Assembly (NCBI GenBank): GCA_016748015.1
Contig: JAAOMT010000468.1
Coordinates: 632,262 to 696,261, forward strand
DNA from: Geosiphon pyriformis
Taxonomy: Eukaryota; Glomeromycota; Glomeromycetes; Archaeosporales; Geosiphonaceae
Reading direction: 5' to 3'
Length of the DNA stretch: 64,000 nucleotides
Shown: positions 14,101 to 26,600 of the stretch, piece after piece
Layout: each line of letters begins with the position of its first letter
How positions within the stretch are numbered: the stretch's first letter is position 1
Translations under genes and position numbers: made by a program
Notes under the pieces: model-generated
Told to the model about the DNA's origin: nothing
The model's input: only the letters and a program-made list of their open reading frames with translations
The model's database searches: none

Positions 14101-15818
14101 TAGTTAAGTTAATCAAGTTATAACTGACTTTGACTTAACAGATAGTTATTATGTACATAATAAATTGGATTATAATAAAGTGTTTTTTCTTTTTTTTAAT
14201 ATATTTTTTATGACTTTTTTCTGTGTAAAATTAAAAAACAGAAAAATATGTACAAATATAAGATTAATTTTAAATTTGTGACTAAAGTAAGATATGTAAA
14301 GAATCAAGTTAATTTAACATCTTTTTTGGCTACTAATGTATTTGTTGATAATACTATTTGAATTGGCAATAATTAAATTACAACTCACTATATTTTAAAT
14401 ATTAAAAATAAGTTTTTTCAAGTTAATAATATTTTAATTAATAATAATAAAACAATAATCATTCTGATTAATTATAAAATTACAAGTTTTTTTTGTTAAT
14501 TAGTAGTTTGCTAATTTCAGTAACAAAAAAAAATTTATTAAAGCTTAGTTTGGTAAAAATTTATTTAAACATTAAATTTTTTGTTGACAAAGTTTTAAAA
14601 AAAACTATTTTTAATAAACAGTTTTTGTATTTAGTCTTAGCAATACTTCATTTTATTATTAGTTATAAAATTTAGTTTAATTTTATTTCTATTGGTATGT
14701 ATAATAAATAAAACATCATAATTTGTAAGAGTTTAAATTTTGTTTATTTTTAAACTTTCTAAACAATATAATTTATTATTTTTTCTTATATGGCCTAAAA
14801 ACTTTTAAGTAAGTACAAGCTAAAAACAAATTAATTTTTGTGTTAAGTTTTTTAAATATATGTAATATTCTGGATTATTTGTTTATTTATGGATTTTTTA
14901 ATTTACAAGTTTTAAACTAATCTTTTTACTATCTTTTATGCTATTTGGTCTGTTTCAAAGTTAGTTCTTTAAACAACTTTCTGGCTTGTGGTTTAAATTT
15001 TTTATAATTATAATTTATCTTTGGTTAATTTTTTATGTTTAGTTTTTTGCTTTTAAAATAAAACTCTAATGTTATTAGTTTTAAATAAATTTGTTTTTTT
15101 TAAGATGTTTTATTTACTTAAATAATTTGGTATTATTTTTGTTAAACAGTTGCATGATAAAAAAAGTGGTGTTTTTACTTAAAAAATTTTTAAATATTAA
15201 AAAAAACTAGATTTCTATGGTCTTGTTTCTGATTGGTTTAAATCTGCTATTAAGTTTTTGAATGGTTTGACTTTTTATTTTGTTATTTTATTTTTTGCTA
15301 TTAGTTTTTAGTTTTTAAATATTTTTGGTTTGTATAAATTTGATTTGATTTGTAACCAGCTATTAAATACTAATATAATCTGTTTTTTTGTTTATATTAA
15401 TAGTTTTCTAAATAATTTAAGTATTATTAATATAAAAATTAGTATTATAGTTTTTTTTAAGAATATAAATTTAAGTTTAGATGTTAAGATTTTAGGATTA
15501 GTTTTCTTTATTATGACTAAATTATAAACTATTGTACTTATCTTGAAATGTGTTCTTTTTTTATATATAATAGATTTGTTTTTTGACAGCCAAGTAATAC
15601 TGAATATATATTATTCAAAATTGGTTTTAGTTTCTCCAAATTTTTATAATTATTGTTAAATTAAGCATCAATATATTGTAAATATTATTAGGAATAAAAA
15701 TTTAAGCATTAATTAATATAAGATTAAAGACTATTTAAGTATTCTGGATAATAAAAAAGCTAATATTTTGATTAGTACTACTTTGTTTTTAAATGTAGTA
15801 TTTTCAGTTTATATATAA
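11130..15818 (+). mobile_element. Decayed LINE, 5' portion (ORF1, endonuclease, reverse transcriptase)
   Basis: Full-length-like LINE with most C changed to T on both strands. Fragments keep the family order. 11788-12084 corresponds to the ORF1 C-terminal part. About 12170-12400 is a remnant of the APE-type endonuclease (KTKR for ETKL; then NKYLAKHISKIFKI). 14341-14352 reads FVDN, the eroded FVDD catalytic box of the reverse transcriptase, followed by LINE-type thumb sequence (FFVDKVLKK, FLYLVLAILHFIISYK, 14493-14675). Stops are almost all TAA/TAG/TGA that could derive from CAA/CAG/CGA or TGG. The element is interrupted at 15819 by an LTR and resumes at 16812. Exact 5' end not determined. Confidence 0.75.
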
Positions 15819-16811
15819 TATTATTAGAAATGTTTTTTTTCTTGATATTATTAATGTTATTTTGTTGCTAATTATATTATTAATAAAAGTTAGTAAATTT
15901 TTAATAAACCAATTTTTTTTTTAAAGTATCTTTTTATATTTTGAATTGTATTATATTGTTGAACTTATAATAAAATGGCCAATTTTGTGCCAATTACTTA
16001 TATAGTTATTTTGTAGTAAAAATTAATTTTTTTACAAGAAAATTTTGTCAGTAAGTTTTTTAAAAATATGTGTAGTTATTTTGCTATAAAAATCAACTTT
16101 TCTATAAAAAATTATAATTGTAAACTATTCTATGATATAAAAAAAAATAAACCAAAAAAAAAAAAAAAACATGTTTTTAAGAGAGTTGTTTTAGATTTAA
16201 GTCTGAAAATTACTAATAATTACTAAAATTAGTAGCTAATTAATTTTAATTATTAGTATAAAATAGTTAATTTCAAACAAAAATAAATAAAAATTTTTAT
16301 GTTTTTTAAAGTGAGTTTTATTGAAATTAATTTGTAAAAGAATAATTTTAACTAAGCTATTGAATAAAAAGTACTAATTTAAATTAATATAAGACTAAAA
16401 AATATATTTTCTCAAAAAAAGAAGCTTTTTTTTATACAATTTATTATAGTACTATTTTATAATCTATTATTTTTTTTTTAATTTTTTAATAAACTAAAAA
16501 TACATTTTATTAAACTACAAATTATTTGTATAAATTATAGATTATTTTATTGAACTGTTAACTATTTTAGTAAATTATTAAATATTTTAGTGAATTTTTA
16601 ATATTATATAGTTTAATGTATTACATAATTTTATTATTACAATTTGATTATATTTGTGATTTATATAAATTAGGTTATTAATTAAATAATAATTCAAATA
16701 ATTTAATAAAATAATAAGTAATAAATTAAAATAATAATATATACTAATTAAGAATAAAAATTAAAAGACTAATTTTATGCCAAATAATATTTCAAATTTT
16801 GGCTAATAACA
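15819..16811. mobile_element. Decayed solo LTR of the same family as elements A and B
   Basis: Aligns over its length with the LTRs at 50569-51548 and 56772-57752. For example AATGGCCAATT with TGTGCCA matches at 15974-15993, and the end TTTTATGC..AATAATATTTC (about 16775) matches their ends. Differences are mostly C-to-T or G-to-A. Length about 990 bp against 980-981. The start is approximate because the terminal TGTTACC has eroded; the end keeps TAACA. No internal element sequence flanks it, so it is a solo LTR. It splits the LINE. Confidence 0.7.
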
Positions 16812-17790
16812 ATAAAAATATTTTATTAAAATTGTTTTAAAAAATATAAGATGATTTGTTTATGAAGTTTTTTAAATAATTTATCATGTTTATTAAAAAA
16901 TTAGATCTGAAATTCATGTTTTAGAAAACAGTTTGCTTAAAAATATAAACTGGATTAAATTATTGCTTATATAACACTATAATTTTTATATATTAACTGA
17001 ATTTATGAGCAAATTTATTGCTGAATTGTATTTTTATTTTATAAAAATTTTATATTACAAACTACTAATGGCTATTTATAAGCATCTGTATAATAAATAT
17101 TACTATAGTATTTTATGTTTGTTTTATAAAGATGTTAAATTTTTGGATTATGTTTTTTCTTGCAGATTAAATAATAAAGCTTACAAAAAACTATTAAATA
17201 GTTATATAACTGTTTAGAAAATGTTTTTTAACTTGTTTAAAATCTATTTATGTATTTTACAGCTGTTTTTTTGTGCTTATTTGATATTGTAATATACTTA
17301 ATTTTGTGTAAAAGATTTGTTTTTAAGAATTAATTTCAGAAATTTTTCTTGGTTTTTAAAAATGCTAAAGTTGTTGGCTATAAAATATAGATTTTATACA
17401 TAGTTTTGAATTAATTTATAAGAATAATATTTGGCTTGTTTATTCTAAGTATTAGATTTTATTAGAAAAAAATAGTTTAATTTTATATAATAGAACTCTT
17501 TCTATAAATATTACTGGTTTGTTATCTGTTTTGTTTTGTGATATAATTAAGCTGCTTAGAATTACTAAAGCTTTTAGTATTAGTTTTGGTATATATAAAT
17601 TGTGTTTTTTTTTCAAGTATTAAAAACATGGTTTTTGTATATGTAAATATATAATATTGTTCTAATTGGTCTAAGTAGCTGATTATATGTAGTTAAATAC
17701 ATAATTTATACTTAGTTTAAATTACTTAGTTTAATGTATTATACTAAACAGTATTTGAATTTTACTTATTAAACATAAAAAAAAATTATT
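16812..17790 (+). mobile_element. Decayed LINE, 3' portion (ORF2 C-terminus, 3' UTR, A tail)
   Basis: Continuation of the LINE after the solo LTR. 17005-17217 is open and reads LYNKYYYSILCLFYKDVKFL then YVFSC, the eroded Cys-rich C-terminal region of ORF2. 17520-17790 aligns base by base with the young copy at 10826-11106. CACGTG there is TATATG here, and TTCACGCC is TTTATACT. Ends in an A-rich tail near 17780. Confidence 0.75.
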
Positions 17791-18710
17791 ATAATTAATA
17801 TCTATAATTTATTTAAAAACAAGTTATTATTAATAAAATATTATATTATTAATATTATACAATATTTTGAAAATACATAAGTATATATTAAATAAATAAA
17901 TTTTAGCATTATTAAAAAGTGTATTTAGATTTTTAAATTCTTAAACTTTTACAAAAATTATATAAAAAAGTTTTATTAATAATTATATAACATTTTAAGT
18001 TTAATAAGATATTATTTATAAAATAATTATAGTTATTCTTTTTAATACATTTTATAAGAAATAATTTTTTTATTTAAATATTTTTTAAAATTTTTAAAAT
18101 TATTTGTTTTAAAAATATAAGAAACAATTTTTTCTTTTTAAGCTTTCTTTAAAATGCTTTTAATAATGTTGTAATTTCTTGGTTTCATAATAAATTTGAT
18201 GTAAATTAGTTTTATATTTATATATTTTTATATTTATATAATCTTATATTAATTATAATTAAATTTAATATTAGTTATATTTTAACATAATATTAATTTA
18301 AACTGTAATTTACATTAATTTATATACAATAGTTGTAAATAATCAAAAATGTTTTAGTTAAATGAATCATATCAGCCTTTTATTTATGTTATATAATAAA
18401 ATGTTGTTTTGTTATAACATATACCAAATTTAAATATATAAAATATTATTTGTTTGTTTGAATTATTTTTATTGTTTAATTGAACATATAAATTTCTTAA
18501 TTCAATAATTTATTATTTTATATTAAAACATATGATATTTGTTAAAATAATTAAAAATATTAAGTTTTATTCTAATAACATTCCTCTTTGACGCGTCAAA
18601 TTAGTTACCTATAACTATATTGTACGACAATCCGATGATCGTAATCCTCAAATAAAAAGGTATTGAAAAAAACTTTTAAGTCATTTTTGGTATTATCAAA
18701 TATCTTCAAA
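17791..18710. other. AT-rich spacer upstream of RPT3
   Basis: No gene seen. Composition returns to normal near 18585. The last 120 bp are the presumed RPT3 promoter and 5' UTR. Confidence 0.5.
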
Positions 18711-20101
18711 ATGGACGAAATTGGCCTCGAAGAACCTGTTTCAGCACTGACTGTAACTAGCGAAATCCTGGAAGAACTTAGCGATGAGGATCTATATACA
18801 AAACTCAAAAAACTCCAAAGGCATCTTGAATTTCTTGAATTGCAAGAGGAATACATAAAAGACGAACAGAAAAACCTAAAACGAGAATTGATCAGAGCTC
18901 AAGAAGAAGTTAAGCGTATTCAGTCCGTTCCGCTGGTAATTGGCCAGTTTTTGGAACCAATTGATCAGCATACCGGGATTGTTGGTTCAACGACTGGATC
19001 GAACTATGTTGTCCGCATTCTCAGCACAATTGATCGTGAACTTCTCAAGCCTTCTTCTTCCGTCGCTTTGCATCGGCATTCCAATTCACTTGTCGATGTA
19101 TTGCCACCAGAAGCTGATAGTAGCATAGCTATGCTGGGTGCTGACGAGAAGCCCGACGTTGCATACGCTGATGTAGGAGGTCTTGATATACAAAAGCAGG
19201 AAATTCGAGAAGCTGTGGAACTACCCTTAACACATTTTGATCTTTACAAGCAAATTGGCATTGATCCCCCGCGTGGGGTCTTACTGTATGGTCCACCAGG
19301 TACTGGAAAGACTATGCTTGTTAAAGCAGTTGCTCACCATACCACTGCCTCTTTTATTCGGGTGGTTGGCTCAGAATTTGTGCAAAAGTATTTGGGAGAG
19401 GGTCCTCGAATGGTGCGCGATGTTTTTCGATTGGCAAGAGAAAATTCTCCTGCTATAATCTTCATTGATGAGATTGATGCGATCGCAACAAAACGATTTG
19501 ATGCCCAAACTGGTGCAGATCGGGAAGTTCAACGAATATTGTTAGAATTACTAAATCAAATGGATGGGTTTGATCAGACATCTAATGTTAAGGTAATCAT
19601 ATACTTCTCATAAATTTATTGGAAAATAACATTTTTTTAATGTTATTTCAAACATATGCTTGTTCAGGTTATAATGGCAACAAATAGGGCTGATACTTTG
19701 GATCCTGCTTTGCTTAGACCTGGACGCCTTGACCGTAAAATTGAATTTCCTATTCCTGATCGCCGCCAAAAACGATTAATTTTCACTACCATTACTTCAT
19801 CAATGAATTTATCTGAAGAAGTGGATTTAGAAGATTGTAAAATATCACCTATATTTTTTCTCAATTGCGTACATTTTTTTCCTTTGAAATTTAATATTAA
19901 CATAATAAATTTTACTATTTAATAATCTTAGTCGTATCTAGGCCTGATAAACTCAGTGGCGCTGAAATTCATGCGATATGTCAAGAAGCTGGAATGCAAG
20001 CTGTCCGCAAGAATCGTTATGTGATTCTCAGCAAGGATATCGAAAAGGGTTATAAGGCCAACGTGAAGAAAGCGGATACGGACTTTGAATTTTATAAATA
20101 A
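18711..20101 (+). CDS. RPT3: 26S proteasome regulatory ATPase subunit Rpt3 (PSMC4/Rpn base)
   Basis: One of six AAA ATPases of the 19S base that unfold substrates and open the 20S gate. Three exons: 18711-19592, 19668-19836, 19932-20101. Start is the ATG at 18711 (MDEIGLEEP). N-terminal coiled coil (residues about 30-80), then an OB-like domain, then the AAA domain with Walker A GPPGTGKT, Walker B IIFIDEID, the second region of homology [10 protein letters not shown], the arginine fingers in [19 protein letters not shown], and the C-terminal FYK, the HbYX-type tail typical of Rpt3. The block [17 protein letters not shown] is Rpt3-specific. Splicing after GAT T (19836) to TCGTATCT (19932) gives EDFVSRPDK, as in the family. 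All catalytic motifs are intact. Confidence 0.97.
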
Positions 20102-21760
20102 AAAAAGTTATTAGAAGATTATCCTTTATTTATAATGCTGTTATAATTATAAGTCCATACAGCAAAATATCAAATTAAAAACTAAGATAACACTCAAAAA
20201 TAGAAGGAAATCAATCTGATTCCTTTATTATTAATTACTTATTTATCAAGAGACACCATCCTTTAGACTATTAGGTATCATGTAAGGCGTGCTGCAACAA
20301 AGTAGACATTTAAGATGATGCTGCCTTCGGTGATGTTGGCCTAATATGTTTTTTTCTTAGCACCCAGAATATCCTTTTTGTTATTCTTGCTGTCGTCAAG
20401 ATTGCTAGAATTAATCAAATAAGAGATATTCGGTTATATTACTTTTTCTAGTTGTTGCTTAGTTTGTTCTAATTCAGTTTTAGTTTTTCCAACTCTCCAT
20501 AGTCTCGGAATCGTTTAATTTGAAAGTAATTTTTTTTCATTTTCCATGGTGCTTGAAAATTTGTTATCAGTCATCATTTTTGCGATTTATATCTGGAAAA
20601 TAACAATTTTGGAGCAGAAAAAAGCTTTGAATTTTTCATTTCAATAAAATTTTAACAGTAAAATCATAACAACCATTTTTGTCTTTTATTTTTTTCAGGT
20701 TTTAAGATCAATTAAATTTAATATTATTAAATAACAATTACTCTATTATCTGAACAATATTATAAATATAGTTTTTTTATTAATTGTAAATACACCAAAA
20801 TATTTATTATTTTGTATAAAAAAAAATAATTTTCTAATTTATAATTTTGAAAGATTAGTTTTTGAACAATAAATTGTATAAAGTTAAATTTTTTTATAAT
20901 TTATAATTTATAATTTAATATTCAATTATATATTAATATTTAATTATTTACTTTTAAATTAATTGTTATTATTAATTAATTATATTAATTAATATTTTTA
21001 TTAACAATTAATAAATTATAATATCAATTTAAAATCTTGATTTTTTGTTATATAAATAAAAAATGTAATTTAAGATAATTGACTAAAAAGATAATTGACT
21101 AAAAAAAATAAATAAATAAATAAATAATTAATTAATTAGAAAATCACTATTTAATTAAAAAGATGACAAACTAGAAAATGATATTGATTAATTAATTGAT
21201 TAATTGAGAAAATATTATTAATTATATTAAAATAAAATGACTAAAACTTAATAATTGGTAACATATATAAAAATCAATTATTTATTTATTGCTTTAGGGT
21301 TGTTGTTGTTACGCACAGAAAACATTTTCTTTAAAATCTCTTCGCCTATTTTTAATGCTATCTGTGTGGTCATCATAAAAAAAATGCAAGTTATGTTTGT
21401 ATTGTTGAAATATTTGTCAGGTAGAAAAGAGTGGTATGAGTTCAAACTCTATATACTCGTAATGTCCTAAGTGATAGCAAAGTCTCTGCGGCAACAGGTT
21501 GTGAAGAAAGCTGTGGATCTTCAGTTTCCTCGTGATCACCTGATTCCACTTTACAAGCAACAAATAATTAAATGGAATGCTTGACACACTTTTCTAGCCA
21601 TTTATAAATTTTCGACTCGATGTTGTGTTGCCTTATCAAAGAGATCGTAAGCTTTCGACAATTTGGATTGCATGTTCAACTATATGTTGAACTCCTATCA
21701 TTTTTGTCCATGTCAAAAAACCGAAGTTAAGTAATGCCACTAAATCTAGGAAAAGACACA
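20102..21760. other. Spacer downstream of RPT3
   Basis: Normal composition to about 20600, then AT-rich with short A/T repeats (for example AAATAAATAAATAAATAA near 21107-21125). Between 20320 and 20580 the minus strand has short Lys-rich open pieces without a family. No supported gene. Confidence 0.4.
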
Positions 21761-21886
21761 CTCACCCTTTGCCAAGACGCACTTGACAAAAGGTGCAAAC
21801 TGCTCACCCTTTGCCAAGACGCACTTGACAAAAGGTGCAAACTGCTCACCCTTTGTCAAGATCCACTTGACAAAGGGTGCAAACCG
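21761..21886. repeat. Three tandem 42-bp units, each an inverted repeat
   Basis: Units at 21761-21802, 21803-21844 and 21845-21886. The first two are identical. Each unit is itself palindromic. In the third, CACCCTTTGTCAAG and CTTGACAAAGGGTG (21847-21860 and 21866-21879) form a perfect 14-bp stem with a 5-nt loop; the other two have mismatched stems. Both strands stay open through the repeat, so a 14-residue coding repeat (APFVKCVLAKGEQF on minus) is possible but not shown. Confidence 0.9.
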
Positions 21887-23134
21887 ATCCTCCATTGCAC
21901 TTGAATTAGAAATACAAACCTTTCTCCTACTCAAAACACGACATACATGCTTGAGTTGTTCTTGCATTGATGTTTCTTGTAAGATCACAGAATTCATAAA
22001 CTTGTAAAAAAGCATGGTGTATTATTTTGGGTTCAGAGCTGGGTAAGTTTGTGAAAGCCCATGCATCAAAGTTCATGAGGGACCAATGCTTTGGATGCGG
22101 TTGAAATTCTATAAAATATTTTTCACTCATTTTACTGGGCTACTGAGCAATAAGACGACCAGCATTCTTGATTTCTTCGCAATTCGATGTATCCCTTGCA
22201 AGAATAATATTCAAATATTTGTAAAAGGCATGATTTGTTGTCTTAATTTCGGAGTTTGCAATGTTGGTGTCAAAGTCTACAAGAGACCAAAGCTGCGGAC
22301 AACAACAATAACGTGCTTTATTGATCGCGAAGCCACATGTGACGTTGAAAGTTCACATTGTCTGGTGTCTCGAATGCACAGAAATTAAATTTTGGCTGAT
22401 TATTATGAAAGTGAGATTGTTGAATTTTCGAGAGAACCGACTAAAAAAACGGGAGCAAAAAGGCTTATCCAATATAAATTGCATGTGCATATGACTATAT
22501 TATAAGCGATAATATTCAAAAAATTATATATTCAGCGGGAGAATCAAATACTTAACAAAAGAATAATTTTTAAAAATTTTTAAGGGAGGAAATTTGCGAA
22601 ACATCCCATGATTCCAATAACCTAATTATAATTAATGAAAAATTGGTTTAAACAATAGGAGACTACTGAATATGGTTAAAGGGGATGCAAAGAGCTTTGA
22701 TCGGTAATGAAAGTCTATGAACAATAATTTATCGCTTTTTTTTCTTTCATTTATCATGAGTTTTTAAAGTTAAAAACGCCAAGTTCATAAAAGCCAAATT
22801 GCATTAAGATGCTTCGTGACATGGTAACATTAAAGCATCATATGCAATTTTCATAATAGTTTAAAACAATAGTGTGATGATTTTACAAAATTCTCTTCAG
22901 GGGACAATCCAATCCTTGATTCAGACTGTATCATTTAGTTTTTATAATTTTCACAACCTAAGTTCTCATTGGCAAGTCTTTGTCAAAAAAACTTGATTTT
23001 GTGAAACTAATAATATTTTACCTCCAACTTAATATGTGTTCAATCGCGAACGATCACAGTCATTAGACAATCATTTCCCAAAAAACTGCGGAGACTGAAG
23101 CGTCAGAGAAAATTTATTAACCTTTATGAGCCCT
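21887..23134. other. Spacer without an identified gene
   Basis: Moderate GC to about 22400, then AT-rich. Short open frames on both strands (for example 22086-22388) match no family I know. Could hold degraded coding DNA. Confidence 0.35.
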
Positions 23135-23569
23135 CTACGTCGCACCGAACGTCTTATTCAGTTTGAGTGTCTGTTCTCTGTCTTGAACACTACCCTCTTC
23201 ACCTGGGACTTGGTAGGAACCTCGAAGACCTTTTCCATCCTTCAAAGTGAAAAAAACTCAAAAAAATTATTTAATTGTTCTTTAATTTAAAAATATATTC
23301 TCTATTTAAACCATATCTTTATAAAAAGTAAAGTTAAACTCTACTTTCATCAAATTTTACGCTTGATTTAAACATTCTAAGATTTTTTTAAGTATAAATA
23401 ATACCGCGCGGGATTCTTCCCAACGGTATACCTTCATCTCGTATTATAACTTTAAGGACAATTTTATTTGGAAACTTTTACCCTTTCTTAAAAACTCGGG
23501 TCCTTGTTTCTCATCCAGTTTTCTTGATACATCACGTCTTTCTGGAATATCGGTCATCTCTCTTTTCAT
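23135..23569 (-). CDS. Possible small gene divergent from kinesin, unknown product
   Basis: From an ATG at 23569 (second ATG 23557) the minus strand reads TDIPERRDVSRKLDEKQGP then EFLRKG before a GTAAAAG donor. At 23240-23135 another open piece reads DGKGLRGSYQVPGEEG and ends LKLNKTFGAT stop. Composition and charge of both pieces look like host coding sequence, and the start lies only 60 bp from the kinesin start on the other strand. I could not find a donor/acceptor pair that joins the two in frame, and a middle exon (VIIRDEGIPLGRIPRG, about 23400-23450) may be needed. No family recognised; coordinates and structure uncertain. Confidence 0.35.
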
Positions 23570-23629
23570 TTGATTTTAAAATTCCAAAATAAACATATAG
23601 AAAAACATACTTTTTAAAAAAACCATACC

Positions 23630-26600
23630 ATGGGTGATCAAAACAGAAACAACATTAGAGTTGTGTGTCGTTTCCGGCCACAAAATAAACGTGAAAATGC
23701 TGAAGGGGGTGTGCATATCATAAAGTTTGAGGATGATTCTATGGATACAGTGCGAATGGATGTGAGTATTACGAATAAAAATTGATTTCATGACCCAATT
23801 TCATAAATGTTTATCGATTTCAACAATACAATGGCTTTGATAATTCTCACTGGTTGAAAAGTATAGAGATTAGAATAATCTCAAAAATCTTAACTAAAAT
23901 CTTGATTTTACCATATCGATTCTGCTTCATCTTTGCCTTTCCCATTCGAAGGGATAATCCAATTCTCACATCTGAAAAATATCAGATCTTCCATCTTTCT
24001 TGCTACCTTACTCATTTGATTTCTTTGGATTGTGTTATAGATTGGAGCCAATTTAGAGAATGCATAAAGATAATTCAAATAAATTATTAATTTATTTGCT
24101 ATTTTGTTTTTTTTAAAGGGCAAAGAATACCAGGGAAATTTCACGTTCGATGCAATTTTTCCTACGAATACCGCTCAGAAGTCGGTCTTCGAGCATTCTA
24201 TTAAACCTATTGTCGATGGTATGATTAATTTAAATTAAGGATTTTATTTTGTAAATCTGACTGATAGATTTTCCATAAAATTGTTTTAGATGTCATCGGG
24301 GGTTACAATGGAACCGTGTTTGCGTATGGTCAAACGGGGTCGGGTAAAACATTTACAATGATGGTATGATTCAAGTTTCAAACATATTTGTAATCAAAGT
24401 TAATATATTCATTAAGTGATCAACTCTAAGGGTGAAGATTTCCTTAAACCTTTTATTGCGAAAATCTAGGGTGCTGATATTGACAACGAGGAATTAAAAG
24501 GTCTTATCCCACGTATTGTGGAACAAATTTTTCACGACATTATTGAATCTCCATCAACGATGGAGTATACGGTCAAAGTTTCATATATGGAAATCTATAT
24601 GGAGAAAATTCGTGATTTGTTAAATCGTGAGCTTTATTTTTTATTTATAATATATTATCATTGAAAAATTTTTCATATCACATGGAATATCCTTACTAAT
24701 AGCCTCTCTCTCCATTTACAGCTCAAAATGATAACCTTCCGATTCATGAAGAGAAGAATCGAGGGGTATATGTAAAAGGTTTATTGGAGGTATACGTCAG
24801 TTCAGTACAAGAAGTTTACGAAGTCATGAAACGCGGTGGCAATGCTCGTGTAGTCGCTTATACAGGTAATTATCCATTTAATTATGCTTCTTCTTGATTA
24901 ATTGCCTCAGATCATTAAATTGTACATGTTCATAAAGATATGAATGCTGAATCGTCGCGTTCGCATTCCATCTTTGTGATTACCGTCAGTCAAAAGAATC
25001 TCGTTGATGGCAGTGTGAAGAGTGGTCGACTTTCGCTGGTCGATTTGGCCGGTTCAGAAAAGGTATTGGATTAAATTTTCGCTTATTATGTATTCAATTT
25101 TTATTGGAAAAATTGAATACTCATTTTTCTAAAAATTAAATCAGGTCGGCAAAACTGGTGCTTCGGGCCAGACTTTGGAAGAAGCAAAAAAAATCAACAA
25201 GTCTTTATCAGCGCTTGGTATGGTGATTAATGCCTTGACCGACGGAAAGGTAATCCCTAATCGTAACATTTGAATCTTTAATATCCAAAACGTTGATATA
25301 TTAAAACTATTTTTTCTCCGACTTAATCTTGAACAGTCAACTCACATTCCCTACCGAGACAGTAAACTGACTCGTATTTTACAAGAATCTTTGGGTGGTA
25401 ATTCTCGGACAACGTTAATCATTAATTGTTCCCCATCTTCATTTAACGAAGCCGAAACTTTGAGTACCTTGAGATTCGGTATGAGGTGAGTCTGAGGGAT
25501 TACTTTTTACTCTGCAATAACATTTCTTACCACTGAACTTCCTAATTATACCGTTTACAGAGCAAAGAGTATTAAGAACAAGGCCCGAGTTAATGCTGAG
25601 CTCAGTCCGGCTGAACTAAAGGCACTACTCAAAAAAGCTAAAAACGAACAGGTTTCATTCCAACAATATATATCCGCATTGGAGGGCGAAATTGGTGTTT
25701 GGCGTTCTGGCGGTTCAGTCGCGAAAGAAAATTGGGTATCAATGGAAAAAGCCACAGGTGGTGCTGTCGCGCCACCGACTCCCACCACTCCTGCTGTTAC
25801 TGGACCTGTTAATCCGGCTGTTGAAGCAGCCAAACAAAAAGAACTTGAATCTCGACCTGGAACGCCTGCACCAGTATTAGAAAAGGATGAACGAGACGAA
25901 TTCTTGAAACGTGAAAATGAACTCACTGATCAAATTGCTGAAAAGGAATCTGTTTTGGCTAAACAAGAGAAATTGCTGGTAGAAATGAAAGAGGAGCTCG
26001 GATACTTCAAAGAACAAGAAATGACGGCCACAAAGGTACAGTGACCTAAAGTATTAACCAAAAATTTTTGAGCAGCTTCCAATCAAAGAAAACATTGCAT
26101 CTCACTTTATTTATTTATTTATTTTTTTACTCAGGAAAATAAAGAGATGGCTAGTGAGCTTAGCGAACTTAAATTACAACTCGAGAAGGTTACCTATGAT
26201 AATAAAGAAAGTGCCATTACTGTAGACAGTTTGCGTGAAGCCAATATAGAGCTCACCCTTGAGCTTGAGCAGCTCAAGGTAAACCTCCTAATTCTTTACT
26301 GCTGGTGCATATTTTCGAACCTTCATCTCATTTATAATAATTAACTCATGGTTACTCCTCAAAGAAATCTTTACTTGAGCTCAAGATTTCTCAAAAAGAA
26401 GGGGATAAAGAGCATAAGAAGCAAGAAAAGATGGCCCAAATGTTGGCCGAGCTCGACCCATCAGGTGTCATATCAGCCAAAGAGAAACAGATCAGAGATA
26501 CGCTTCTTAAACTCGAATCGATTGATGGACACGGATCACCGGCCCTTACACAGGAAGAGCTCGTGTCTCTTCGACGAGAATTGGCAGATTCTACGAGTTT

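Noticed and set aside
7780-18580. AT-rich block as inserted mitochondrial DNA, centromere or telomere
   Set aside because: No mitochondrial genes, no tandem satellite and no telomere repeat. It contains eroded LINE and LTR sequence, which explains the composition.
21761-21886. CRISPR-like array
   Set aside because: Units are directly abutting with no unique spacers, and the organism is eukaryotic.
21746-22388. Overlapping ORFs on both strands around the 42-bp repeat
   Set aside because: Open on both strands because of the palindromic repeat; no start context or family support for either.
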